A stretch of DNA of 39,816 nucleotides from Clostridia bacterium. Its GTDB lineage: Bacteria; Bacillota; Clostridia; Christensenellales; Aristaeellaceae. The notes beneath the pieces were generated by a model that worked only from the letters and a program-made list of their open reading frames with translations, was not told the origin of the DNA and did not search any database. Below, in pieces: positions 1 through 7,178 of this stretch. The position numbers and the translations under genes are program-made. The stretch is taken from NCBI GenBank assembly GCA_900769875.1, contig CAAGII010000141.1:1-39816 (forward strand), written 5' to 3'. Each line of letters opens with the position of its first letter. Within the stretch, counting starts at the first letter, position 1.

Positions 1-190
1 ATCAGGGATTGCCTATACTTCATGTCCTGTGTTATACTATTGCTCATGAAGGGTGTGGCTCCTTTCGTTTGCGTTTGGTGTAGTAACTTAACTATAACAG
101 AAACAGCCATATCCTTCTATTCTTTTTTCTTCAGTGTCCAAGATGTATTGTAGTCCTACAGCTTTTTGCTGCCGGTGCTGGGATTGCCTG
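1..190. other. Gene-free leader region with a possible upstream promoter and inverted repeat
   Basis: No convincing gene is seen here. The stretch is visibly more AT-rich than the genes that follow. A possible promoter has TTGCCT at 9-14 and TATACT at 33-38 (18-nt spacer). An inverted repeat, CTTCATG (18-24) and CATGAAG (45-51), frames the -10 box and could be an operator. A second promoter at 191-218 lies closer to the kinase gene, so this region may carry a distal promoter, a short leader transcript, or regulatory sequence for a gene outside the window. GGGATTGCCT occurs at both 5-14 and 180-189. Confidence 0.35.
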
Positions 191-218
191 TTGAAAAAAG
201 GGAAAAAACAGATATAAT
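191..218 (+). promoter_or_regulatory. Sigma-A promoter for the hybrid histidine kinase gene
   Basis: TTGAAA at 191-196 and a perfect TATAAT at 213-218 are separated by 16 nt. Transcription would start near 225, giving a leader of about 120 nt before the ATG at 347. The leader contains a small CCCG/CGGG hairpin but matches no riboswitch class I can recognise. Confidence 0.7.
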
Positions 219-346
219 GGTTTTATTGGCACCCGGATTGCCGTTCGGGTGATCCTGATCTCCGGCATGGCTGCAAGCGCCGTCACGCACATGGACGGCT
301 GCCTGTGCCCTGCGCGGATGAACTGATAGAGCGCGGAGGTTTATGC

Positions 347-2839
347 ATGAACATACTGGAGCGTCAGCTGGCAACCTGCAGGGAAAAGATCAGGATCATG
401 GAGCACGCGCTGTCCGCAAGCGCGGGCGCGTACTACAACATCAACCTCACCCGCGATCTTGTGCCGGGCACGATGTATCAGGTCATCGACGGCGTGGAAT
501 ACAGCATCAATGAGGCGATCGGCTTTCCGGACGACTGCCGCTACCGGGACGTGATCGACTACTGGGGCAAACAGCTCTCCAGTGAGCTGCAGCCGGCCTA
601 CTTCGCGTTCTTCGACGCCGCTCATCTGACAGGCTGCTTTGCAAACGGTGAAAAACACGTCTTTCACCGCTACTGGACAAAGGATGCGCTGGGCAATCCC
701 GTGCTGGCCGAGCAGCACGTGGTCATGTACCGCGATCTGGTCAACGACGACCTGCTGGCCATCACCTATGTGCTCGATTACACCAAGCTGGATGAAATGC
801 ATCACCGCGAGGCGGCGCAGCGCTCGCTGCTTCAGGAGGACATGCGGAAGATCGAGGGTCTTGCCAGCCAGTATTCCGCGCTGTACTACATCAACCTCAA
901 TACGAAGGAATACGTCCGCTACGACGCGGGCGGCAGCATCACCTGGGATTTTGAGAAGGAGCACGACCAGAACGCGGACGGCTTCTTCGCCCTTTTCCGC
1001 CGGAGCGTTCAGGAGTACACGCACCCGGCTTACCGGGACGAGCTGCTCCGGTATGCCGACGAGGCGACCATCCGCGAGCTTCTACGGGACAAGAAGCGCC
1101 ATTCCTGCCGCTTTCTCCATACGGGCAGGAACGGCGAGTACATCTGGCTGGAGCTGGCGCTGATCAGCTTCGCGGGAACGGGCGAGGAAATCTCGGGCAT
1201 TGCCTTCGCCTTCCTGAACGTGGACGAGGAGGAGCGGGAGAAGGAGGCGCAGCGCAAGGCGCTGGTGGACGCGCTGGCTGCCGCTGAGCATGCCAACAAG
1301 GCCAAAACGGCGTTTTTAAACAATATGTCCCACGATATCCGCACGCCCATGAACGCCATCATCGGCTACACGGCGCTGGCGGCGTCGCATCTGGACAATG
1401 TGGATACGATCCGGGATTACCTCAACAAGATTGCCGTCTCCAGCAGCCATCTGCTCAGCCTGATTAACGACGTGCTGGATATGAGCCGCATCGAGAGCGG
1501 ACGGGTGAAGATTGAGGAGAAGGAGGTACATCTGCCGGATGTGCTTCACGATCTGCGCACCATCATCCAGTCCAATATCGCGGCCAAGCAGCAGGATCTC
1601 TTCATTGACACGCAGGATATCATGCATGAGGATATCATCACGGACAAGCTGCGTCTCAATCAGGTGCTGCTCAACATCGTCGGCAACGCCATCAAGTTTA
1701 CGCCGGTGGGCGGCACCATCAGCATCCGCGTGCTGGAAAAGGCGTGCGCGCTCAGCGGCTACACGACCTTTGAATTCCGCGTCAAGGACAACGGCATCGG
1801 CATGTCCGAGGATTTCCAGAAGCACATCTTCGAGTCGTTCACCAGAGAGCAGACGGCGACCGTCAGTGGCATCCAGGGCACCGGCCTTGGCATGGCCATC
1901 ACCAAGAACATATTGGACATGATGGGCGGTACCATCAGCGTCAGGAGCGAAATCGGCAAGGGGTCGGAGTTCGTGGTGGTGCTGGACTGCAGGCTGTCCG
2001 ACACCGTGGTGAAATACGAGCCGATTCCGGAGTTTCAGGGCGCGCGTGCGCTGGTGGCCGACGACGATACCGACACCTGCATGAGCGTGAGCAAAATGCT
2101 CAGGCAGATCGGCATGCGCGCGGACTGGACAGCCTCCGGCAAGGAGGCCGTGGTGCGCGCCAGGGAGGCATTTGAGGAGCGGGACGAGTTCAAGGTCTAC
2201 ATCATCGACTGGCTGATGCCGGATATGAACGGCGTGGAGACTGTGCGCCGCATCCGCAAGGTGATCGGCGAGAGCACGCCGATCATTATCCTGACCGCCT
2301 ACGACTGGTCGGATATCGAGGTGGAGGCGAGGGAAGCCGGTGTGACGGCGTTTGTGATGAAGCCGCTGTTCATGTCCGAGCTGCGGGAGGTGCTCACGCG
2401 CCCTGTGCGCACCGAGCGCAGGGAGGAGCCGCAGGAGCAGCCTGTGGACTTTACCGGAAAGCGCATTCTGCTGGTGGAGGACAACGAGCTGAATCAGGAG
2501 ATTGCGCTGGAGATTCTCAAGGGCGCCGGGTGCCTTGTCGATGTGGCCGGGGACGGGATAATCGCGGTCGAGCGGATGGCCTCCGCAGCCCCCGATACCT
2601 ACGATCTGATTCTCATGGACGTTCAGATGCCCCGCATGAACGGCTTTGCGGCCACGCGGGAGATCCGATCGCTGCGCGATCAGCACAAGGCGAATACCCC
2701 CATCATCGCCATGACCGCGAACGCCTTTGAGGAGGACAAGAGGCTCGCCATCGAGGCGGGCATGAACGGCTTCATTGCCAAGCCCATCAACATCAAGACG
2801 CTGATGAGAACAATGGCGGACATTCTGCGGGCTCGCTGA
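347..2839 (+). CDS. Soluble hybrid sensor histidine kinase with two receiver domains
   Basis: Cytosolic phosphorelay kinase of 830 aa. The start is ATG 347, with GGAGGT at 335-340; a GTG at 305 in the same frame lacks such a site. Two related PAS-like input domains are visible at about 26-150 and 171-291, both opening with a YYxINL-type strand. The dimerisation box SHDIRTPMNA carries the phospho-accepting His329. The ATPase domain has the N box (NIVGNAIKF), G1 (DNGIGM) and G2 (GTGLGM). Two receiver domains follow: the first with DDD, phospho-Asp621 and Lys672, the second with VEDNELN and phospho-Asp758. There is no membrane segment, so the signal is probably intracellular. No Hpt domain is visible, so the phosphate target must be elsewhere or a receiver acts directly. 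The ligand is unknown. The SGNH hydrolase gene follows after 28 nt and is probably co-transcribed. Confidence 0.9.
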   Translation: MNILERQLATCREKIRIMEHALSASAGAYYNINLTRDLVPGTMYQVIDGVEYSINEAIGFPDDCRYRDVIDYWGKQLSSELQPAYFAFFDAAHLTGCFANGEKHVFHRYWTKDALGNPVLAEQHVVMYRDLVNDDLLAITYVLDYTKLDEMHHREAAQRSLLQEDMRKIEGLASQYSALYYINLNTKEYVRYDAGGSITWDFEKEHDQNADGFFALFRRSVQEYTHPAYRDELLRYADEATIRELLRDKKRHSCRFLHTGRNGEYIWLELALISFAGTGEEISGIAFAFLNVDEEEREKEAQRKALVDALAAAEHANKAKTAFLNNMSHDIRTPMNAIIGYTALAASHLDNVDTIRDYLNKIAVSSSHLLSLINDVLDMSRIESGRVKIEEKEVHLPDVLHDLRTIIQSNIAAKQQDLFIDTQDIMHEDIITDKLRLNQVLLNIVGNAIKFTPVGGTISIRVLEKACALSGYTTFEFRVKDNGIGMSEDFQKHIFESFTREQTATVSGIQGTGLGMAITKNILDMMGGTISVRSEIGKGSEFVVVLDCRLSDTVVKYEPIPEFQGARALVADDDTDTCMSVSKMLRQIGMRADWTASGKEAVVRAREAFEERDEFKVYIIDWLMPDMNGVETVRRIRKVIGESTPIIILTAYDWSDIEVEAREAGVTAFVMKPLFMSELREVLTRPVRTERREEPQEQPVDFTGKRILLVEDNELNQEIALEILKGAGCLVDVAGDGIIAVERMASAAPDTYDLILMDVQMPRMNGFAATREIRSLRDQHKANTPIIAMTANAFEEDKRLAIEAGMNGFIAKPINIKTLMRTMADILRAR

Positions 2840-2867
2840 GCCTATTGGGAAAGGAGCGCATGGCGGC

Positions 2868-3494
2868 ATGGATGACAAGGAAATCAAGGTTGAGCGCTAC
2901 CGGGAGGAAAACCGAAGCGCCATGAAGGGTCAGATTGTGTTTACAGGCTCCTCGCTGATGGAAATGCTTCCCATCGGCAAGCTGCTGCGGGAGCATCACG
3001 ACGATACCGTGATCTACAACCGCGGCGTGGGCGGCTTCCTTTCCCATGAGCTGCTCCGGGTGATTGACGTGTGCGCGACGGAGCTTGAGCCGTCCAAAGT
3101 GTTCATCAACATCGGAACGAACGACCTGAGCCGCGAGGACATCCCGATCAGTGACATGGTGAGCCACTACGACCAAATCCTCACAGCCATTGAGCGCGCG
3201 GTTCCGGGCGTCAGGATTTACCTGATGGCCTATTATCCTGTGAACTACGAGGCGGCTGCCGAGCATATGAAGGCGTGCCTGCGGGTGCGCACCAATGAGA
3301 AAATCCGCGCCGCCAATGCCGAGGTGAAAAAGCTGGCGGCAAGGCATGGTCAGCGCTATATTGACATCAACCGCCACATCACCGATGCGCGGGGCAATCT
3401 CCGCGCGGAGTACACGCTCGAGGGCATGCACATCAACGAGGATGGCTATCGCGCGCTGTATGACGACCTGATGACCTATGTGAAGGAGGCCTGA
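2868..3494 (+). CDS. SGNH/GDSL-family hydrolase (esterase or acetylhydrolase type)
   Basis: A 208-aa cytosolic protein with no signal peptide. The SGNH blocks are visible: GSS with the nucleophile probably Ser29, the NRGVGG glycine block near 51-56, GTND with Asn85, and a C-terminal EGMH motif with His188. The usual DxxH is ExxH here (Glu185), a conservative change. The family cleaves ester bonds on lipids, sugars or acetylated glycans; the substrate cannot be read from sequence. The start ATG 2868 follows AAGGAG at 2851-2856; an earlier ATG at 2860 is in another frame. It sits 28 nt after the hybrid kinase and is followed by a strong terminator, so the two probably form one transcript. A functional link to the kinase is only inferred from that. 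Confidence 0.85.
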   Translation: MDDKEIKVERYREENRSAMKGQIVFTGSSLMEMLPIGKLLREHHDDTVIYNRGVGGFLSHELLRVIDVCATELEPSKVFINIGTNDLSREDIPISDMVSHYDQILTAIERAVPGVRIYLMAYYPVNYEAAAEHMKACLRVRTNEKIRAANAEVKKLAARHGQRYIDINRHITDARGNLRAEYTLEGMHINEDGYRALYDDLMTYVKEA

Positions 3495-3573
3495 GCGGGC
3501 GCAGCCTTTCCGGGCGCATCCCAGAAAGGACCGACGGCCTCGCATGCGGCGCTCCTGCATGGGGCGGCGGAAC

Positions 3574-3608
3574 ACGGCATGGCAGCATGAAAGGCCATGC
3601 CGTTTTTT
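3574..3608 (+). terminator. Intrinsic terminator after the SGNH hydrolase gene
   Basis: ACGGCATGGC (3574-3583) pairs perfectly with GCCATGCCGT (3594-3603) around a 10-nt loop and runs into six T residues. It ends the kinase-hydrolase transcript and separates it from guaA. Confidence 0.9.
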
Positions 3609-3669
3609 CCGGGCGCAATAGGGCATGCCAGAAACCACATTTTTTCCGTGGTTTTCAGCGGACAAGACC

Positions 3670-3698
3670 TTTTCATGGCACGCGAATTGTGCTACAAT
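3670..3698 (+). promoter_or_regulatory. Promoter for guaA
   Basis: TTTTCA at 3670-3675 and TACAAT at 3693-3698 are 17 nt apart. A TG one base upstream of the -10 makes it an extended -10 promoter. Transcription would begin near 3705, about 57 nt before the guaA ATG, which is too short for a purine riboswitch. A 7-bp hairpin (AAACCAC/GTGGTTT, 3632-3654) lies just upstream. Confidence 0.65.
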
Positions 3699-3761
3699 GA
3701 TTCCGTTCTTCATGCCCCGTGCGGCAGCGCCCGCGCCACCCATCCGACAGGAGGTCAGATT

Positions 3762-5303
3762 ATGGCAGAATCGCAGAGGATCGTGATCCTCGACTTTGGC
3801 GGGCAGTATACCCAGCTCATCGCCCGTCGTGTACGCGAATGCAGGGTATACTCCGAGGTGCTTCCCTATCACGCGTCCATCGCGCAGATCCGCGCGCTTC
3901 ATCCCATGGGCGTGATCCTCTCCGGCGGCCCCGCCAGCGTCCTGGAGGCGGACGCGCCCCGCTGCGACGCGGGCGTGTATGCGCTGGGCGTGCCCGTGCT
4001 GGGCATCTGCTACGGCATGCAGCTGACCGCTCACCTGCTGGGCGGACGCGTCGCCAGGGCGGAGCAGCGCGAGTACGGCCGCATTACCGTGCAGATGGAT
4101 GACACCACGTCGCTGCTTGCCGGCATGTCGCGCCAGTCCTCCAACTGGATGAGCCACACCTATCAGGTGATGGACTGCCCGCCCGGCTTCCGCTCCATCG
4201 CCCACAGCCTCAACTGCCCCGTGGCTGCCATGGCGGATGATACCCGGCGCATCTATGGTGTACAATTCCACCCCGAGGTGACGCATTCCGACGAGGGGCG
4301 CACCGTCATCCAGAACTTCCTGAACATCTGCGGCTGCTCCGGCGACTGGACCATGGCCGCCTACGCGCAGACTGCCATCGCCGCCATCCGCGAAACGGTG
4401 GGGGAGAAGGGCACGGTGCTGCTGGCGCTTTCCGGCGGTGTGGATTCCTCGGTCGCCGCGGCGCTGATCTACAAAGCCATCGGCGACCGGCTCACCTGCG
4501 TGTATGTCGACCACGGCTTCATGCGCAAGGGCGAAAGCGAGCAGGTCTGCCATGTGTTCTCCAACCTCTTCCCGGTGCGCTTCATCCGTGTGGACGCGTC
4601 CGAGCGCTTCTTCGCTGATCTCAAGGACGTGGACGAGCCGGAGCGCAAGCGCAAAATCATCGGCCGCGACTTTATCGAGGTGTTCAAGGACGAGGCAAAG
4701 AAGCTGGGTAAGCTGGATTATTTCGCGCAGGGCACCATCTATCCCGATGTGATCGAGAGCGGTCAGGCGACCGGCGCGGCGGTGATCAAGAGCCACCACA
4801 ACGTGGGCGGCCTGCCCAAGGAGCTGGGCTTCACCGAGCTGATCGAGCCGCTGCGCATGCTCTTCAAGGACGAGGTTCGCGCCCTTGGCGAAACGCTTGG
4901 CCTGCCGCATGAGCTGGTGTGGCGTCAGCCCTTCCCCGGCCCGGGTCTTGCCATCCGCGTGATCGGCGCGGTCGACCCGGACAAGGTGGCCATTGTCCGC
5001 GAGAGCGACGCCATCCTCCGTGAGGAGATCGCCGCCGCCGGCCTGCAGGAGGACATCCACCAGTATTTCACCGTGCTGACCGGCGTCCGCAGCGTCGGCG
5101 TGATGGGCGACGAGCGTACCTATGACTACACCGTGGCGCTCCGCGCCGTGACCACGGACGACTTCATGACCGCCGACTGGGCGCGCATTCCCTACGACGT
5201 GGTGCGCACCATCTCCGCGCGCATCGTCAACGAGGTCCCCCACGTGAACCGTGTGGTGCTGGATGTGACAACGAAGCCGCCGGCGTCGATTGAGTGGGAA
5301 TAA
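3762..5303 (+). CDS. guaA: GMP synthase (glutamine-hydrolysing)
   Basis: Converts XMP to GMP using ATP and ammonia from glutamine, the last step of guanine nucleotide synthesis in the cytosol. The 513-aa length is normal. The start is ATG 3762, with AGGAGGT at 3749-3755; the frame is open further upstream but the promoter lies inside that extension. The N-terminal class I amidotransferase domain has nucleophile Cys83 (GICYGMQ) and the His170/Glu172 pair (FHPEVTHS). The ATP pyrophosphatase P-loop SGGVDS is at 224-229. The C-terminal dimerisation domain ends in the family signature KPPASIEWE. It is a monocistronic housekeeping gene with its own promoter and terminator. Its 3' end is a known integration site for genomic islands, which matters for the odd sequence that follows. 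Confidence 0.98.
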   Translation: MAESQRIVILDFGGQYTQLIARRVRECRVYSEVLPYHASIAQIRALHPMGVILSGGPASVLEADAPRCDAGVYALGVPVLGICYGMQLTAHLLGGRVARAEQREYGRITVQMDDTTSLLAGMSRQSSNWMSHTYQVMDCPPGFRSIAHSLNCPVAAMADDTRRIYGVQFHPEVTHSDEGRTVIQNFLNICGCSGDWTMAAYAQTAIAAIRETVGEKGTVLLALSGGVDSSVAAALIYKAIGDRLTCVYVDHGFMRKGESEQVCHVFSNLFPVRFIRVDASERFFADLKDVDEPERKRKIIGRDFIEVFKDEAKKLGKLDYFAQGTIYPDVIESGQATGAAVIKSHHNVGGLPKELGFTELIEPLRMLFKDEVRALGETLGLPHELVWRQPFPGPGLAIRVIGAVDPDKVAIVRESDAILREEIAAAGLQEDIHQYFTVLTGVRSVGVMGDERTYDYTVALRAVTTDDFMTADWARIPYDVVRTISARIVNEVPHVNRVVLDVTTKPPASIEWE

Positions 5304-5310
5304 ACAATTC

Positions 5311-5358
5311 AAGCCCGGAACCCCCCCCCCTTGCAAATCAAGGGATTCCGGGCTTTTT
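5311..5358 (+). terminator. Intrinsic terminator of guaA with a C10 loop
   Basis: AAGCCCGGAA (5311-5320) pairs perfectly with TTCCGGGCTT (5346-5355), followed by T residues. The 25-nt loop begins with ten consecutive C residues (5321-5330), an uncommon homopolymer that could vary between strains or reflect a sequencing slip. Confidence 0.88.
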
Positions 5359-5368
5359 GCATGCGTTG

Positions 5369-5442
5369 TGAGTACAATTTGAGTACATTTTTGCTATCAT
5401 GATGCTATCAGAGGAAGGAATCAGGGGCTGTTCAAGCTATCA
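5369..5442. repeat. Cluster of short direct repeats with 11-bp phasing downstream of guaA
   Basis: TGAGTACAATT (5369) and TGAGTACATTT (5380) are 11 bp apart. TGCTATCA occurs at 5392 and 5403, again 11 bp apart, and GCTATCA recurs at 5436-5442. Spacing close to one helical turn suggests protein-binding sites, such as recombinase arm sites or a regulator array. The stretch is less GC-rich than the flanking genes and contains no gene. The function is inferred. Confidence 0.5.
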
Positions 5443-5489
5443 TTTCTTGCGCGTGTTGATCAGTTGCCCTGATTTTCACACCTAAAGAA

Positions 5490-5515
5490 CAGGGGGACGC
5501 TTTCACGTCCCCCTG
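5490..5515 (-). terminator. Strong hairpin terminator, probably for the minus-strand sortase unit
   Basis: CAGGGGGACG (5490-5499) and CGTCCCCCTG (5506-5515) form a perfect 10-bp stem with a 6-nt loop. On the minus strand it follows the stop of the gene remnant at 5529 and is trailed by TTCTTT. On the plus strand it is followed by CAATTTT, so it may work both ways. Confidence 0.75.
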
Positions 5516-5528
5516 CAATTTTGTACTC

Positions 5529-5783
5529 TTACTTCACAGCAACGATGCCAGTCGCAGGATCGAAGGTGATGGTGTATTCGCCGGGCTCAACCACAACGTT
5601 GCTACCGTTGTCGCCCCACCAGAATTCGTTCGCAACCATGCCGCCAACGCCATAGGCAACCTTGAAGGCAACCTTGCCATCGGCCCAGTCAGCGGTTTCC
5701 TTGTCGGTGAAGGTCACCTTCAAGGAATAGGTGCCGTCTTCGCCCGCAACCATCTTGTACGCTTTGTTGGTCTGGGTAGTTTT
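5529..5783 (-). pseudogene. C-terminal remnant of a carbohydrate-binding-like surface protein
   Basis: The minus-strand frame is open only from just after a TGA at 5786-5784 to TAA at 5529, about 84 codons. An internal ATG at 5753 has no convincing ribosome-binding site. The peptide has the look of a beta-sandwich end: GTYSLKVTF, then FWWGDNG, then PGEYTITFDPATG, a pattern seen in SusE/pullulanase-type starch-binding modules. With no signal peptide, no promoter and no proper start, it is best read as the 3' end of a larger exported protein whose front was deleted. It lies between the guaA repeat cluster and the sortase gene and could be read through from the sortase promoter. A short real gene cannot be excluded. 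Confidence 0.5.
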
Positions 5784-5860
5784 TCACCAATGGCGGACAT
5801 TGCGCATGCCCCTTTGCCCGGCTGATCCATCCCGCCGGGGTCGCCCAACGCCTCGGGGCG

Positions 5861-6898
5861 TTATTTCTTTCGGCTGGCGCCAACGAGCCTTTTGAGGATG
5901 GTCTCATCCTCGTCACTGCGGATTCTGCGGGCGGCGATGACCCGGCGCTTGCTGTCATCCTGCTTGCAGGTGACAAGCAGAAGCAGCTGATCGCTGGCCT
6001 CCACGCTCACCGTGCCGCTGTACATGGACAGCGCCCTGAGCTGCCTGAGCGCCGCCTGCCGGCTTGCGATGCGCGTCGAGGACAACCCGGCAAAATCCAG
6101 ATAGTCCCACTCCGTGGGCACAATGCTGACGGTTGCCACGGCAAAAATGACGTACCGGCCGTCCTCATACATGGTGTCGAAGGTGATGAACGGGTTGTTG
6201 TGGTAAAACGCGGCGGTTTCATAGGATCTCAGGCTTCCGAACATCGCGCCGGTTTTCATGTTGTGCCCGTACAGGATGAGCGTATGGGGTCTGCTGGACA
6301 GGCTGCAGCTCTCCTCCAGAAAAATCGCGCCGTTTGTGTTGTGGTATCCGCGGTAGTCCCGCCTTAAGTAGTATTCGTTGTCGCGCTGCACCACGGCTTC
6401 GTCGATCAGATCCGGGATGGTCAGCCAGCCGATGATGTCGCTGTTCTGCCGCCGGATTTTCGCAAACCGGCTGCTGATGACGCGGGAGGGATTGGTCGGA
6501 TACTGCACCTGCGGCAGGTAGACAGCGGCGGTGGGGGACGCGGGCACGGATGTGGCGGCGGGCGCGGACGGCGCGGCAGTCTCTGCCGCCGCGTCCGGCT
6601 CCTCCTGCGCATAATAGGCTTCCCGCAGCTCCCGGGACGCATTGGCTGATGAAACGTAATCCATCAGGTAGGCGGTCAGCTTTCCGGCAGAGATCAGCCA
6701 GACGGACGCAAGCGCCAGCACCAGCGCGCGCCTCAGCAGAACCGCCGCGGGCTTCGGCCTTGAGCCGTAGTAATCCCTGCCCCTTGCAAGCGTCAGGCGG
6801 CGCGGGTTGAGCCTCTCCCGCAGGCGGGACGCATGATCGCGTAGTATGGACAGATTGTTCATCAGACGGGTTACGGCAGGCGGGAGCTTGATACGCAT
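5861..6898 (-). CDS. Class B-like sortase
   Basis: A membrane transpeptidase of 345 aa that would link surface proteins to the cell wall. The start ATG 6898 is preceded by GAGGAA at 7 nt; the frame is open further upstream but the promoter at 6936-6964 excludes that. A cytosolic Arg-rich N-terminus is followed by one membrane segment at about 54-79, then an Ala/Pro/Ser/Thr-rich linker and the sortase barrel. Catalytic His212 is in LYGHNMKTG, Cys311 in LLVTC, and Arg318 or Arg319 follows in KRRVI. The TLXTC-like LVTC motif and the long insertion fit class B. No sorting-signal substrate is encoded in the window, so the client protein is unknown. No clear terminator follows directly; the transcript may end at 5490-5515. 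Confidence 0.9.
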   Translation of the reverse strand: MRIKLPPAVTRLMNNLSILRDHASRLRERLNPRRLTLARGRDYYGSRPKPAAVLLRRALVLALASVWLISAGKLTAYLMDYVSSANASRELREAYYAQEEPDAAAETAAPSAPAATSVPASPTAAVYLPQVQYPTNPSRVISSRFAKIRRQNSDIIGWLTIPDLIDEAVVQRDNEYYLRRDYRGYHNTNGAIFLEESCSLSSRPHTLILYGHNMKTGAMFGSLRSYETAAFYHNNPFITFDTMYEDGRYVIFAVATVSIVPTEWDYLDFAGLSSTRIASRQAALRQLRALSMYSGTVSVEASDQLLLLVTCKQDDSKRRVIAARRIRSDEDETILKRLVGASRKK

Positions 6899-6935
6899 GC
6901 TTGTGTTCCTCACTCGGCGAAGATCATGTGCCAGC

Positions 6936-6964
6936 ATTATACCATGCAGCCTCCCTGCCCGCAA
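6936..6964 (-). promoter_or_regulatory. Promoter for the sortase gene
   Basis: On the minus strand, TTGCGG (6964-6959) and a perfect TATAAT (6941-6936) are 17 nt apart, with TG ahead of the -10. Transcription would start near 6929, about 31 nt upstream of ATG 6898, which settles the start of the sortase. Confidence 0.75.
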
Positions 6965-7003
6965 GCGTGGATTTTGCTGCTTGCGCGCCGCCGTCACGGC
7001 GCG

Positions 7004-7046
7004 AAAAAGCGGGCGGCTGCCTGTTGTTTTCAGGCGGCTGCCCGCT
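7004..7046 (-). terminator. Terminator of the SH3b-protein gene
   Basis: Arms at 7046-7031 and 7023-7008 form a 16-position stem on the minus strand, with 14 pairs and two A·C mismatches, a 7-nt loop and then TTTTT (7008-7004). The remaining sequence to the SH3b stop (7047-7178) shows nothing else recognisable. Confidence 0.75.
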
Positions 7047-7178
7047 GTATCAACCGGGGAGCTCGCAACATCCCGCCGCGCCGTGAGGGAGCCGCCGCTT
7101 TGCACGCTCCTTCAGGCCGGGCCGACCCCGATCATCCTTTGTAGCATAGAGATGTGTCCGCGCAATGTGCCGTGCGCC

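Noticed and set aside
305..346. GTG at 305 as the hybrid kinase start
   Set aside because: ATG 347 has GGAGGT at ideal distance, while the extra 14 residues have no ribosome-binding site and no family match.
3699..3761. Purine riboswitch in front of guaA
   Set aside because: The leader is only about 57 nt and lacks the three-helix purine aptamer pattern.
2793..5336. Minus-strand open frame of about 847 codons across guaA and the SGNH gene
   Set aside because: It lies antisense to two clear genes, is rich in His, Arg, Ala and Gly as expected for a shadow frame in GC-rich DNA, and has no domain or ribosome-binding site.
5689..5976. Minus-strand frame overlapping the sortase end and the gene remnant
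   Set aside because: Its sequence is a frame-shifted reading of both, and the remnant's true frame gives the recognisable beta-sandwich pattern.
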